A stretch of 47,735 nucleotides of DNA from CAYSLA01 sp964431685 (lineage in GTDB: Bacteria > Armatimonadota > UBA5829): assembly GCA_964431685.1 (NCBI GenBank), contig CAYSLA010000007.1, positions 1 to 47,735 on the forward strand. Direction: 5' to 3'. Shown one piece after another: positions 1-7,209 of the stretch (within the stretch, counting starts at the first letter, position 1; the number at the start of each line of letters is the position of its first letter). A program made the translations under genes and the position numbers. Below the pieces are notes generated by a model that searched no databases, had not been told where the DNA came from, and saw nothing but the letters and a program-made list of their open reading frames with translations.

Positions 1-54
1 GCCTGGCGGGTGACTATATCTCTGACAAATGTTACTGAAGGGAACCTGACATGA
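1..54 (+). CDS. 3' end of an upstream gene (partial)
   Basis: Frame 1 is open from the window edge to a TGA at 52-54 and encodes 17 residues. The stop overlaps the ATG of the next gene (ATGA at 51-54), the same 4-nt coupling seen at several other junctions in this window. That overlap is the only argument that this is the end of a real gene. The peptide is too short for any family call. Confidence 0.4.
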   Translation, partial: AWRVTISLTNVTEGNLT

Positions 55-1406
55 CAGACTACGAAAACCTGAGCAAGATCGACTTTCTGCCGGAAATGGA
101 GAGGGTGGATCTTGCAGGGAAAGCCAAGGTTATCCAATCGCTGCTGGAGGAGAGCTTCTTCCATCCGTCGGGCTTGTTCTACTCGATCCTGCTGATCGAC
201 GGGCCGCGCCACGTGCGGCCCATGGCGCGGGAAGACCTTGCCGCGTCCAGCGTGCATGTCGCGGAGATGTTCGATCAGGGAACCCGTGAGGCCGCCCGAA
301 ACGAGGGGATGACCTTCGAGAACTCGATCACGTCGGCGGGGAACTATCTGCAGTCCCAGACGGCGCGCTTCGTCGCGGCCGCGGACCCGGCGGCCTATGC
401 CCAGGCCGTGCGCGCCTTCGCGTCCCTGCGCATGATCTACGACCACGGCAAGGCAAACGGCCGCGCCGGCTGGCTGGGCAAGCCCTATGGGCTCGTACCC
501 AAGGAGCACTCGACCTCCGATCAACACCTCGACGCGCTGCTGGGGCTGTACCGGTTCCGGGAGATCGCGGAGACCACGGAGCGTGAAGTAGTCGATGAGA
601 TGCTGCGCGACATCGCCGATTTCATGACCCGCCGGAACTACCAGATCTGGGATCTGAACAAGTCCGTGGATGCGATTCCCTGGAACCTGGCGGAGGCCTA
701 CTGCAACGCGACCTATGTGCTGGCCCAGGCACTGGCGTTTCGTGTCACGGGCGAGGAGCGGTACCGTCAGGAAGCCCTGCGCTTGGCCGGGCTGAGCCAT
801 TGGCGCGAGGAATCGAACCTCGAAGCGTGGCGACGACAGGGGCTGGAGCGCATGCTCATGTTCGAGCGCGTCTGCCTCGGCGGCTACGTCCTCAAGGCCG
901 CCGGCGCCATCGCCGAGATCCTGCCAGAGGTCTTCGGCGCCACGCCGGAGGCGCAGGCAACCACCCTGGACAGGCTCTGCAAGAAGTGGTGGAAGTTCTG
1001 CCAACTGGGCATGGACGGCGACGGCTACCAGCATTACTGGATCGACATTGACGTGCGCAACGGAACCTGGCGGGCCACCGGCATCCGTCCGAACGAGAAG
1101 CCGCCGATTCCCGGCACCTTCTTCTCCTACTACTCCGACGTGCGCGAGAGCGACCCGCTCTACCGGATCATGACCGGCGCGTTCACGGTCGTCGAACACT
1201 GCCCCAAGCTGCGCGAATCCACGCTCGGCTGGATCAAGGACTTGATGTCGAAGACCGACGGCCGGCGTCTGCGCTGGATGGTTGATCCCGACGGCCAGCA
1301 ACTCAAGCCGGATATCCGGTGGCAGGAGTGTATGCTATCCAGCGAGGCGCCCTTCCACTACCTGACCACCTATTGGCGTGGACGGAAGGAAGGGTGGTGG
1401 GAATAG
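51..1406 (+). CDS. Hypothetical protein, probable alpha/alpha-barrel carbohydrate-active enzyme
   Basis: The protein has 451 residues, no signal peptide and no membrane segment, so it is predicted cytosolic. It is rich in helix and in aromatic residues (Trp, Tyr), and its repeated helical pairs resemble six-hairpin glycosidase folds; that fold assignment is inference. Near residue 38 it carries HPSGLFYS, which recurs as HPSGLFYSV in the next gene, so the two may be distant relatives or act on related substrates. The start ATG at 51 follows a GAAGG-type ribosome site and overlaps the stop of an upstream gene. GC content and codon choice look higher in G+C than in genes after about 4300. I do not recognise a specific enzyme family. 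Confidence 0.75.
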   Translation: MTDYENLSKIDFLPEMERVDLAGKAKVIQSLLEESFFHPSGLFYSILLIDGPRHVRPMAREDLAASSVHVAEMFDQGTREAARNEGMTFENSITSAGNYLQSQTARFVAAADPAAYAQAVRAFASLRMIYDHGKANGRAGWLGKPYGLVPKEHSTSDQHLDALLGLYRFREIAETTEREVVDEMLRDIADFMTRRNYQIWDLNKSVDAIPWNLAEAYCNATYVLAQALAFRVTGEERYRQEALRLAGLSHWREESNLEAWRRQGLERMLMFERVCLGGYVLKAAGAIAEILPEVFGATPEAQATTLDRLCKKWWKFCQLGMDGDGYQHYWIDIDVRNGTWRATGIRPNEKPPIPGTFFSYYSDVRESDPLYRIMTGAFTVVEHCPKLRESTLGWIKDLMSKTDGRRLRWMVDPDGQQLKPDIRWQECMLSSEAPFHYLTTYWRGRKEGWWE

Positions 1407-1456
1407 GAGACGGCCGGAGCATATCCTTAACTTGACTGCAGGGTCACGGCCGTCTC
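1407..1456 (+). other. Inverted repeat directly after a stop codon
   Basis: Ten bases immediately after the TAG of the preceding gene (1407-1416, GAGACGGCCG) are perfectly complementary to 1447-1456 (CGGCCGTCTC), with a 30-nt loop. There is no T-run, so a classical intrinsic terminator is not supported. It may be an mRNA 3'-end or attenuating stem between the two genes, which are only 114 nt apart. Confidence 0.35.
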
Positions 1457-1520
1457 ATCGGATGCCTTTGTCCCGGAACACGCCAAAGATCACAATAATG
1501 ATTAATCAACGAGGTGACCA

Positions 1521-3851
1521 ATGATGCTTATCGTAAAACTGACCCGTTTCGCCGGAAACAATGAACAGGACTGCGTCTGCCATGATCTGGCTGCCACCGG
1601 TCCCACGTCGCTGACGTCTTCGTTCTCCGGAGCCGACTGGGAGATCAAGGCAGCTGTCTTGCCAGCCCCCGGTCGGTGCGACGCCGTGGATGGCGAAGTG
1701 CGCTTCCGAGTGGCGCGGGGGATGGCGCGAGAAGTGGCAGTGTCGGTGGAGTTCCCAGTGCGGCCCTGGTCGCGCGAGGTCTTCGTGATGCTGCCGGCTG
1801 CCGCCTACAACGGCAACCGTTATCCGTGCCGGCCGTACACGTACCCGCCCATGGTCCATGAACCCGCCGACATCGGGCCGGATGCGCCCGTGCTGGTCAC
1901 CGACGTGCCACGGCTCAATCACGATGACGGTGCGCCGTCCCGTCTCCAACTGCTCACCGGCGACCTTACCACTCCTGCCATGTGTTTCCACAACCCGAGT
2001 GCCGCGGAGGCCGTGATCTTGTTGACCGAGCAGGGAAGCGCGCTCGGGAACCACGGTCTCACCGTCGAGGAGAGCCCCGACCGCTCCTCCGCCGTGCTGC
2101 GCATCGAGGCGCCCGGCGTGCGGCGCGACACGCTCTACACCATGTGCAGTACCAGCACACCCTCCTGGGACCGCGGCGCAGACTGGAACTCCGGTGACGC
2201 CGTGACACTTAGCTTCCGCCTCTATCGCTTTCCGGCGGCTGATGTTCAGGCACTCTTTGACCGTTTCGCCCTGGTCCGCAAGGAATTCACCGGGCCGCTG
2301 ACGCTCAAACACGAACTACCGTTCTCAGCAGCCTTCTCCATCACCGAAGAGAAACAGCAGCGCGAGAACTGGTGCGACGAGGGCTACTACCGCGTCGGCA
2401 CCCACGACGCGGCCGCGAACTGCAAGTACGCGGACTGGCAACTCGGCTGGGTCGGCGGCGGCATGACACCGATAGCATTCCTCCTTGCCGGGCGGGCCGA
2501 ATCGCGACAACGCGCCATCCACAATCTCGACTGGATGTTCAAATGCGCTCAGCATCCCAGCGGCTTGTTCTACTCGGTGTATCAGAACGGTCAGAGTTCC
2601 GCTGACGGCTTCGACGTTCCTGGCACCGAACGCTGGTACATGGTGCGCAAACAGGCGGATGCCCTCTACTTCGCGGTCAAGGCGTTTCACACGCTCCACG
2701 GTACCGATCCAGAATGGAGCCCGCCTGTACACTGGGCGGCAGGCACGCGACGCCTGGCGAACCGACTTGTGGACACCTTCCGCCGTTTCGGCCAGCTCGG
2801 GCAGTACGTGGACTGCGAGACTGGTGACGTGGTCGTCGGCGGCTCGACCGCCGCCGCTATGGCGCCCGGCGCGCTGGCGCTGACCGGCCAGTACTTCCGA
2901 TATCCCGTCTACACGGAAACTGCCGAGGCCCTTGCCCGGCACTTGGACGAGCGTGACGTGCGCTCCGGCATCACCATCGGGGGACCGGGCGAAATCCTCA
3001 AGTGCGCCGACAGCGAGTCGGCCTTTGCGATGCTTGAATCCTTCGTGGTGCTCTACGAGGTCACCGGCAGGACGCACTGGCTCGCACGCGCCGAGGCCAT
3101 GGCGGCGCAGTGCCTGACTTGGTGCGCCTCCTACGACTACGCCTTTCCGCCGACCTCGCCATTCGGCCGCGCGGACCACCTCCCCCTAACCCCCTCCGAA
3201 ACGGAGGGGGGAGGGGGAGGTGGTCTGGACATCCGCGCAGCGGGCTCGGTCTGGGCTAACGTCCAGAACAAGCACAGTGCCCCAGGCATCTGCACGCTTT
3301 CCGGCGACGCGCTGTTCAAGCTCTTCCGTTACACAAACAATCGCCTCTGGCTCGACCAGATTCGGGAGACCGCGCACAACATAACACAATACCTGTCACG
3401 TTCCGATCGGCCGGTTGGCGAGCCACCCGCCATGCGACCAGGATACATCTGCGAGCGGGTCAACTTCAGCGACTGGGAAGGGCGCGCGAATATCGGCGGC
3501 AGCCTCTTCGGCTCCTGCTGGCCCGAGGTCTCGCTGCTGCTGACCGCTGCCGAATTGCCCGGCATCTACGCCCAGCCCGACACCCGTCTACTCAGCGTTT
3601 TCGATCATGTCGAGGCGCGCTGGGTCGAGACCGAGGGCGACGCGCTGGCGCTCGAATGCCACAACCCGACCGCATTCGACGCGGAGGTCAGGGTCTTCGC
3701 TGAATCGTCTGCTCACGCCCAAACTATTCTCGGACAGGCCGCCACGCTGCGCTGGCCTGTGCTGCACGTGCCAGCCGGCCAGACACGGGCCATGTCGATA
3801 GGCAATGCTGCGCAGGCTTCTCCGGCACCTGACGGTGTCACACGCAGATGA
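1521..3851 (+). CDS. Hypothetical large protein, glycosidase-like helical barrel domain
   Basis: The 776-residue protein has a beta-rich N-terminal third (about 1-270), a helical middle that looks like an (alpha/alpha)6 barrel (about 280-680) and a short beta-rich tail. It has no signal peptide. HPSGLFYSV near residue 350 matches a motif in the preceding gene. The ATG-ATG start follows a GAGGTGA ribosome site. Around residues 550-570 the frame runs through a C/G-rich inverted repeat (3174-3225), producing an unusual proline-to-polyglycine stretch that looks like an insertion tolerated in frame. The two genes probably form one operon for breakdown of a plant or microbial glycan, but the substrate cannot be read from the sequence. 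Confidence 0.75.
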   Translation: MMLIVKLTRFAGNNEQDCVCHDLAATGPTSLTSSFSGADWEIKAAVLPAPGRCDAVDGEVRFRVARGMAREVAVSVEFPVRPWSREVFVMLPAAAYNGNRYPCRPYTYPPMVHEPADIGPDAPVLVTDVPRLNHDDGAPSRLQLLTGDLTTPAMCFHNPSAAEAVILLTEQGSALGNHGLTVEESPDRSSAVLRIEAPGVRRDTLYTMCSTSTPSWDRGADWNSGDAVTLSFRLYRFPAADVQALFDRFALVRKEFTGPLTLKHELPFSAAFSITEEKQQRENWCDEGYYRVGTHDAAANCKYADWQLGWVGGGMTPIAFLLAGRAESRQRAIHNLDWMFKCAQHPSGLFYSVYQNGQSSADGFDVPGTERWYMVRKQADALYFAVKAFHTLHGTDPEWSPPVHWAAGTRRLANRLVDTFRRFGQLGQYVDCETGDVVVGGSTAAAMAPGALALTGQYFRYPVYTETAEALARHLDERDVRSGITIGGPGEILKCADSESAFAMLESFVVLYEVTGRTHWLARAEAMAAQCLTWCASYDYAFPPTSPFGRADHLPLTPSETEGGGGGGLDIRAAGSVWANVQNKHSAPGICTLSGDALFKLFRYTNNRLWLDQIRETAHNITQYLSRSDRPVGEPPAMRPGYICERVNFSDWEGRANIGGSLFGSCWPEVSLLLTAAELPGIYAQPDTRLLSVFDHVEARWVETEGDALALECHNPTAFDAEVRVFAESSAHAQTILGQAATLRWPVLHVPAGQTRAMSIGNAAQASPAPDGVTRR
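3174..3225. repeat. C/G-rich inverted repeat inside a coding region
   Basis: The arm 3174-3198 (GACCACCTCCCCCT... CTCCG) pairs almost completely with 3202-3225 (CGGAGGGGGG... GGTGGTC) around a three-base AAA loop. It lies inside the 776-residue gene without breaking the frame and encodes the low-complexity segment ending in six glycines. Such palindromes with C-runs are typical of dispersed intergenic repeats, so a position inside a gene is odd. Confidence 0.7.
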
Positions 3852-4342
3852 GGTATAGCCCTGAATCACGCTGCCGGGCAAGAGCGGCAGGAGAGCACGC
3901 AGTGTTGTCATTTCGACCACAGGGAGAAATCTCCCTGATCCTGAACTTGGTTCAGAACCTCACGCTGGGAATGACATTCCAAGTGGTCCGTTGCTTCGGG
4001 GCACACGCCCGCGAACTATAGTAACGCCAGGAGGGAAACGCAGGGCAATTAGCCGGCAAACAACTAACCGCCACCGCCGAGACGGTGGAAGGCTACGTCG
4101 AGGAGAGTTGCGCACCGAGCAATTCGCATCGGCAGCGATGATCGAACGGGTCTATGCGTTCCCGCAAGTGTATGGGATCGGATCGTTCCTGCGGCAATGC
4201 GGCGGATTCCTGACTATGGGCGAGTTTGCGGAGCCGCTTGGCACCGACCAGGCCAGCCCTCCGCTGGGCGGGACATTGGAAGGTATGTGGTCACTCGCCG
4301 TATAAGAGTACAATCGACGAATCTGGACTTGGGAGGCAACAA
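3852..4342. other. Intergenic stretch of about 490 nt
   Basis: It holds a palindromic repeat element at 3906-3976. The rest contains only weak open frames without ribosome sites or recognisable protein motifs; the longest, 3991-4305, is Arg-rich at its N-terminus and not convincing. A remnant of a decayed gene between about 4060 and 4300 is possible but cannot be supported. The last 15 nt carry the ribosome site of the next gene. Confidence 0.5.
3906..3976. repeat. REP/MITE-like palindromic element
   Basis: The ends TGTCATTTCG (3906-3915) and GGGAATGACA (3967-3976) are inverted copies of each other with 8 of 10 matches. Between them are two further perfect small hairpins, GGGAGA-AA-TCTCCC and CTGAAC-TTG-GTTCAG. 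A TGTCATT.C..  end with internal stems is the layout of widely dispersed bacterial intergenic repeats. Only one copy is visible here. Confidence 0.55.
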
Positions 4343-4345
4343 TTG
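4331..4345 (+). promoter_or_regulatory. Ribosome binding site selecting a TTG start
   Basis: GGGAGG at 4331-4336 is six bases upstream of TTG at 4343-4345. The open frame extends upstream to an ATG at 4226, but that ATG has no comparable ribosome site and the extra 39 residues do not resemble the family. The TTG start is therefore preferred. Confidence 0.7.
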
Positions 4346-5596
4346 GCAGTACCTGAACACGATAGATCTACACTTCGCGGGCTTGCTGAGCAAATCGCGG
4401 CGATAGCCGCGATGCCGGCGCACAAAGAGACCGCTGATGAATGGAAGCGGTCTAACGCGCTCCAGACCGGACGGCCTCTGGTATGGATAACCCAGATCCC
4501 CTGGCACGAGATGAACGTTGGCGACGAGCTGACCCTCACGTGCCAGGATGAGTTCCTGCGAGGCATCGAATCGCAAATGCGTATGACTATCTACCAGTGG
4601 AATCACGTGCGGGCAGATATGGTGGTAGAACCCGTCTTCTACTCTGATCTTGTGATTCACGATTCTGGCTTCGGCATCCATCAGGAAGGAGAACTGATCG
4701 CGCAGTCCGATGATGCCGGAGGAATATATTCCCACGGTTTTACTCCGCAGATCAAAGACGAAAAGGACATCGCGCGCATCAAGGACCCCGTTGTGACGCA
4801 CGACGAAGAGTCAAGCGAGCGCAACTTCCAGACACTCTCGGGCATATTCGGCGACATACTGCCAGTGCAGAAACGCGGGTTTGTCCATTACTGGTTTGCT
4901 CCGTGGGATGAGCTGATCCGGTGGTGGGACGTTCAGGAAGCGATGATGGACATCGTGTTACGGCCAGAGTTGGTGCATATGGCGATGGACCGGCTGGTGA
5001 GCGCGTATCTATCTCGTTTGGACCAGTGGCAGAAGCTCAGTCTCCTGTCGCTTACCCCGGGCAACTACGGCGTTGGCTCCGGCGGGCTGGGCTACACCGA
5101 CGAACTGCCTGCACCCGGCTTTGACCCATCGCACGTTCGCACGCTAGACCAGTGGGGATGCGCGACCGCACAGATATTCTCTTCGGTCTCGCCCCCGATG
5201 CACGAGGAGTTTGCCCTGCAGTATGAACGCCGCTGGCTCAGCAGATTCGGATTGAACTACTACGGCTGTTGCGAGCCGCTGCACGACAAGCTGGACATAC
5301 TCGCATCCGTTCCGAACCTGCGTAAAGTCTCCATCAGTCCCTGGGCGGATGTTGAGCAAGCTGTGCCAAAGATGGCGGGCAAGTATGTGATATCACACAA
5401 GCCAAATCCGTCGGTGTTCGCTTCCGATGTCTACAACCCGCAACAGGCCCGGGATAATCTCGTTAACGTGCTGGACAGGACTGAAGGGTGCGTAGTGGAG
5501 ATCATCCTGAAGGATATCAGCACGGTTCGGAACGAACCTCAGCGCCTGTGGCAGTGGGCCGAGATGGCGATGGAGGTGGCGGAAAGCTACGGCTGA
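4343..5596 (+). CDS. Uroporphyrinogen decarboxylase (URO-D)-like protein, zinc motif absent
   Basis: The 417-residue protein begins in the style of bacterial URO-D-like proteins (RPLVWITQIPWHEM, residues 44-57) and has the family's TIM-barrel length. The superfamily (PF01208) includes heme-pathway decarboxylases and zinc-dependent corrinoid methyltransferases. Unlike the three homologues at 27559-33156 it lacks an HxC motif with a distant second Cys; the equivalent place reads YYGCCEPLH (residues 306-314). It therefore belongs to a different, uncharacterised subfamily, and neither decarboxylase nor methyltransferase activity can be assumed. The start is TTG, chosen by its ribosome site. It is alone on this strand, converging on the EAL gene. 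Confidence 0.85.
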   Translation: MAVPEHDRSTLRGLAEQIAAIAAMPAHKETADEWKRSNALQTGRPLVWITQIPWHEMNVGDELTLTCQDEFLRGIESQMRMTIYQWNHVRADMVVEPVFYSDLVIHDSGFGIHQEGELIAQSDDAGGIYSHGFTPQIKDEKDIARIKDPVVTHDEESSERNFQTLSGIFGDILPVQKRGFVHYWFAPWDELIRWWDVQEAMMDIVLRPELVHMAMDRLVSAYLSRLDQWQKLSLLSLTPGNYGVGSGGLGYTDELPAPGFDPSHVRTLDQWGCATAQIFSSVSPPMHEEFALQYERRWLSRFGLNYYGCCEPLHDKLDILASVPNLRKVSISPWADVEQAVPKMAGKYVISHKPNPSVFASDVYNPQQARDNLVNVLDRTEGCVVEIILKDISTVRNEPQRLWQWAEMAMEVAESYG

Positions 5597-5607
5597 TCTG
5601 CTTGCTT

Positions 5608-5642
5608 GCGATAGGGCGCGATTTCAAATCGCGCCCTATCGC
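5608..5642. terminator. Perfect 35-nt palindrome between convergent genes
   Basis: Seventeen bases (5608-5624) are exactly complementary to 5626-5642 with a single central C. The element sits midway in the 57-nt gap between two convergent stop codons, where a bidirectional terminator is expected. It has no T-run and reads as GGGCGCGATTT/AAATCGCGCCC, so it may equally be a dispersed palindromic repeat serving as a terminator. Confidence 0.65.
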
Positions 5643-5653
5643 GGGTTGGCGTC

Positions 5654-7018
5654 TTAGGCTGACTGCTTGCGGATCGAGTAGTCCATGCTGACAGCGCGGC
5701 CATCAATGCCTGGAACCGCTATCGGGCCGGCGCCTATGAGTGAAGCCACGTCCCCGGCCGCAAGAGGACGACTGAACAGGTAGCCCTGAGCCAGATCACA
5801 GTTCATCGCCTGAAGCAACTGCAGTTGCTCGACAGTTTCCACGCCTTCAGCCACAACAGCAATGTCCAGAGCATGCGCCATCTCTATCATAGCGCGGGCT
5901 ATTGTCTCATCTCGGCTACTGCCGGCCATCTCGCGCAGGAAACCTCGGTCAATCTTGACCGTATCCACGGGATAGTCCTTCAGCAGGTTCAAAGACGTGT
6001 AACCTTTGCCAAAATCGTCGATGCACACACTGATACCACTCTCCCGAATCTTCTCAAGAGCTTCGTGTATCTGGTCGTGATCTCCCATCAGTGATGGTTC
6101 GGTGAGCTCGAGCACAAACCACCGAGCATCCAAACCAGAATTTTCTACTGTTTGCACAACCTCCTGCGCAAAACCCTGCTCTCGAAACTCGAACGGTGAA
6201 GTGTTTACCGCTATCGCAACTGGTGGCAGTCCGCTTTCTGCCCAGTCAACACCCTGCTTGCAGGCCGTGTCCCTGACGAATCGTCCGATGCTGTGTATGA
6301 TGCCTGTCTGCTCTGCGAGCGGAATGAACTGACGAGGCGGGATCACTCCCATATTCGGATGTTCCCAACGAACGAGAGCTTCAACGCAGCGGATCTCGCC
6401 AGTGTGCATATCCACCAGAGGCTGGTAGCGAACCACGAGTTCATCGTGCTCCAGAGCCTTGCGCAGACTGTACTCCATCCTGGACTGCTGCAATGCGTCA
6501 GTATCCGAAGCCGCTCTGTAGGAGCTGTAGCACTTCCTTTCGCGGCCGCTTGCTTCACAGAGCGCGTAATCTGCATTCTTTAGCAGCGTATGAACGTCGG
6601 TTCCATCTTGAGGATATACGCTTATCCCGACTCCTGCCTTGATCTCAATCTGATGGCCGTTGACTGCAAATGACTCTTCGAAAAGCCGGAGGATTCTGTC
6701 GCCGAGAGAGGCTGCGCTCTGGCACTCGCTTATGCCTTCCACCAGTATTGCGAACTCATCTCTGCCGAGACGCGCGAGAGTGTCGCCGTCTCGGAGAACC
6801 GTGGACATCCTCGAAGCCACGCTGCGCACAAGTCCGTCTCCGAAGCCACTGCCCATGCTCTCTTCTATGACACCAAACTGATCCAGATCTATACATACGA
6901 CTGCAAATCCTCCGCGACCGTTGCGCTCAATGCGCTCGACAAGTTTGGAACAAAAATGACGCCTGTCAGGCAGGTTGCACGATGAGTGCCCCGAAACGGA
7001 GTCATGGTTCTTCGCCAT
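5654..7018 (-). CDS. Cyclic di-GMP phosphodiesterase with degenerate GGDEF and intact EAL domain
   Basis: The 454-residue cytosolic protein has a GGDEF domain (about 15-165) followed by an EAL domain (about 185-435). The GGDEF signature reads GRDEF (85-89), so diguanylate cyclase activity is doubtful, although GTP binding could persist as allosteric control. The EAL domain keeps its catalytic and metal positions: EALVR (213-217), the VNTSP Asn, LELTE, DDFGKGYTSL, VKIDR, EGVET and QGYLFSRP. The expected product reaction is hydrolysis of c-di-GMP to pGpG. There is no PAS, GAF or membrane domain. The ATG at 7018 is chosen because the longer upstream frame has no domain character; AGAGGT precedes it. 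Its trigger is not visible. Confidence 0.93.
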   Translation of the reverse strand: MAKNHDSVSGHSSCNLPDRRHFCSKLVERIERNGRGGFAVVCIDLDQFGVIEESMGSGFGDGLVRSVASRMSTVLRDGDTLARLGRDEFAILVEGISECQSAASLGDRILRLFEESFAVNGHQIEIKAGVGISVYPQDGTDVHTLLKNADYALCEASGRERKCYSSYRAASDTDALQQSRMEYSLRKALEHDELVVRYQPLVDMHTGEIRCVEALVRWEHPNMGVIPPRQFIPLAEQTGIIHSIGRFVRDTACKQGVDWAESGLPPVAIAVNTSPFEFREQGFAQEVVQTVENSGLDARWFVLELTEPSLMGDHDQIHEALEKIRESGISVCIDDFGKGYTSLNLLKDYPVDTVKIDRGFLREMAGSSRDETIARAMIEMAHALDIAVVAEGVETVEQLQLLQAMNCDLAQGYLFSRPLAAGDVASLIGAGPIAVPGIDGRAVSMDYSIRKQSA

Positions 7019-7178
7019 TATTCTTTCTACCTCTGATAAGTTACTGCTGACTCTGCGATGCCGCGCAGGCAACCGGCACGCGAGCGACGTGCACATTACA
7101 TCATTCCACATTATGCCGCACGCTCGCAGGGAAATTGTGCTCGTTCGCTTGCCAGTATTGAACACGCAACACCTCTGT

Positions 7179-7196
7179 AACTCGCGAATGCGAGTT
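7179..7196. terminator. Short hairpin after the phosphorylase gene
   Basis: AACTCGC (7179-7185) and GCGAGTT (7190-7196) form a seven-base stem with a GAAT loop, 14 nt past the stop of the minus-strand phosphorylase. No T-run follows, so it is a weak terminator candidate that would separate that unit from the EAL gene. Confidence 0.35.
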
Positions 7197-7209
7197 CCAA
7201 ACAAGGAAT

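Noticed and set aside
1506..3179. Long minus-strand open frames (268 and 284 residues) opposite the 776-residue gene
   Set aside because: They are shadow frames of a GC-rich gene: Arg/Gly/His/Val-rich with no motif or ribosome site, and the plus frame spans the full region.
3991..4305. 104-residue plus-strand open frame in the gap before the first URO-D-like gene
   Set aside because: There is no ribosome site and no recognisable domain, and the Arg-rich start is typical of non-coding frames.
4214..4801. Minus-strand frame of 195 residues opposite the start of the URO-D-like gene
   Set aside because: It covers a well-supported coding region on the other strand and has no motif of its own.
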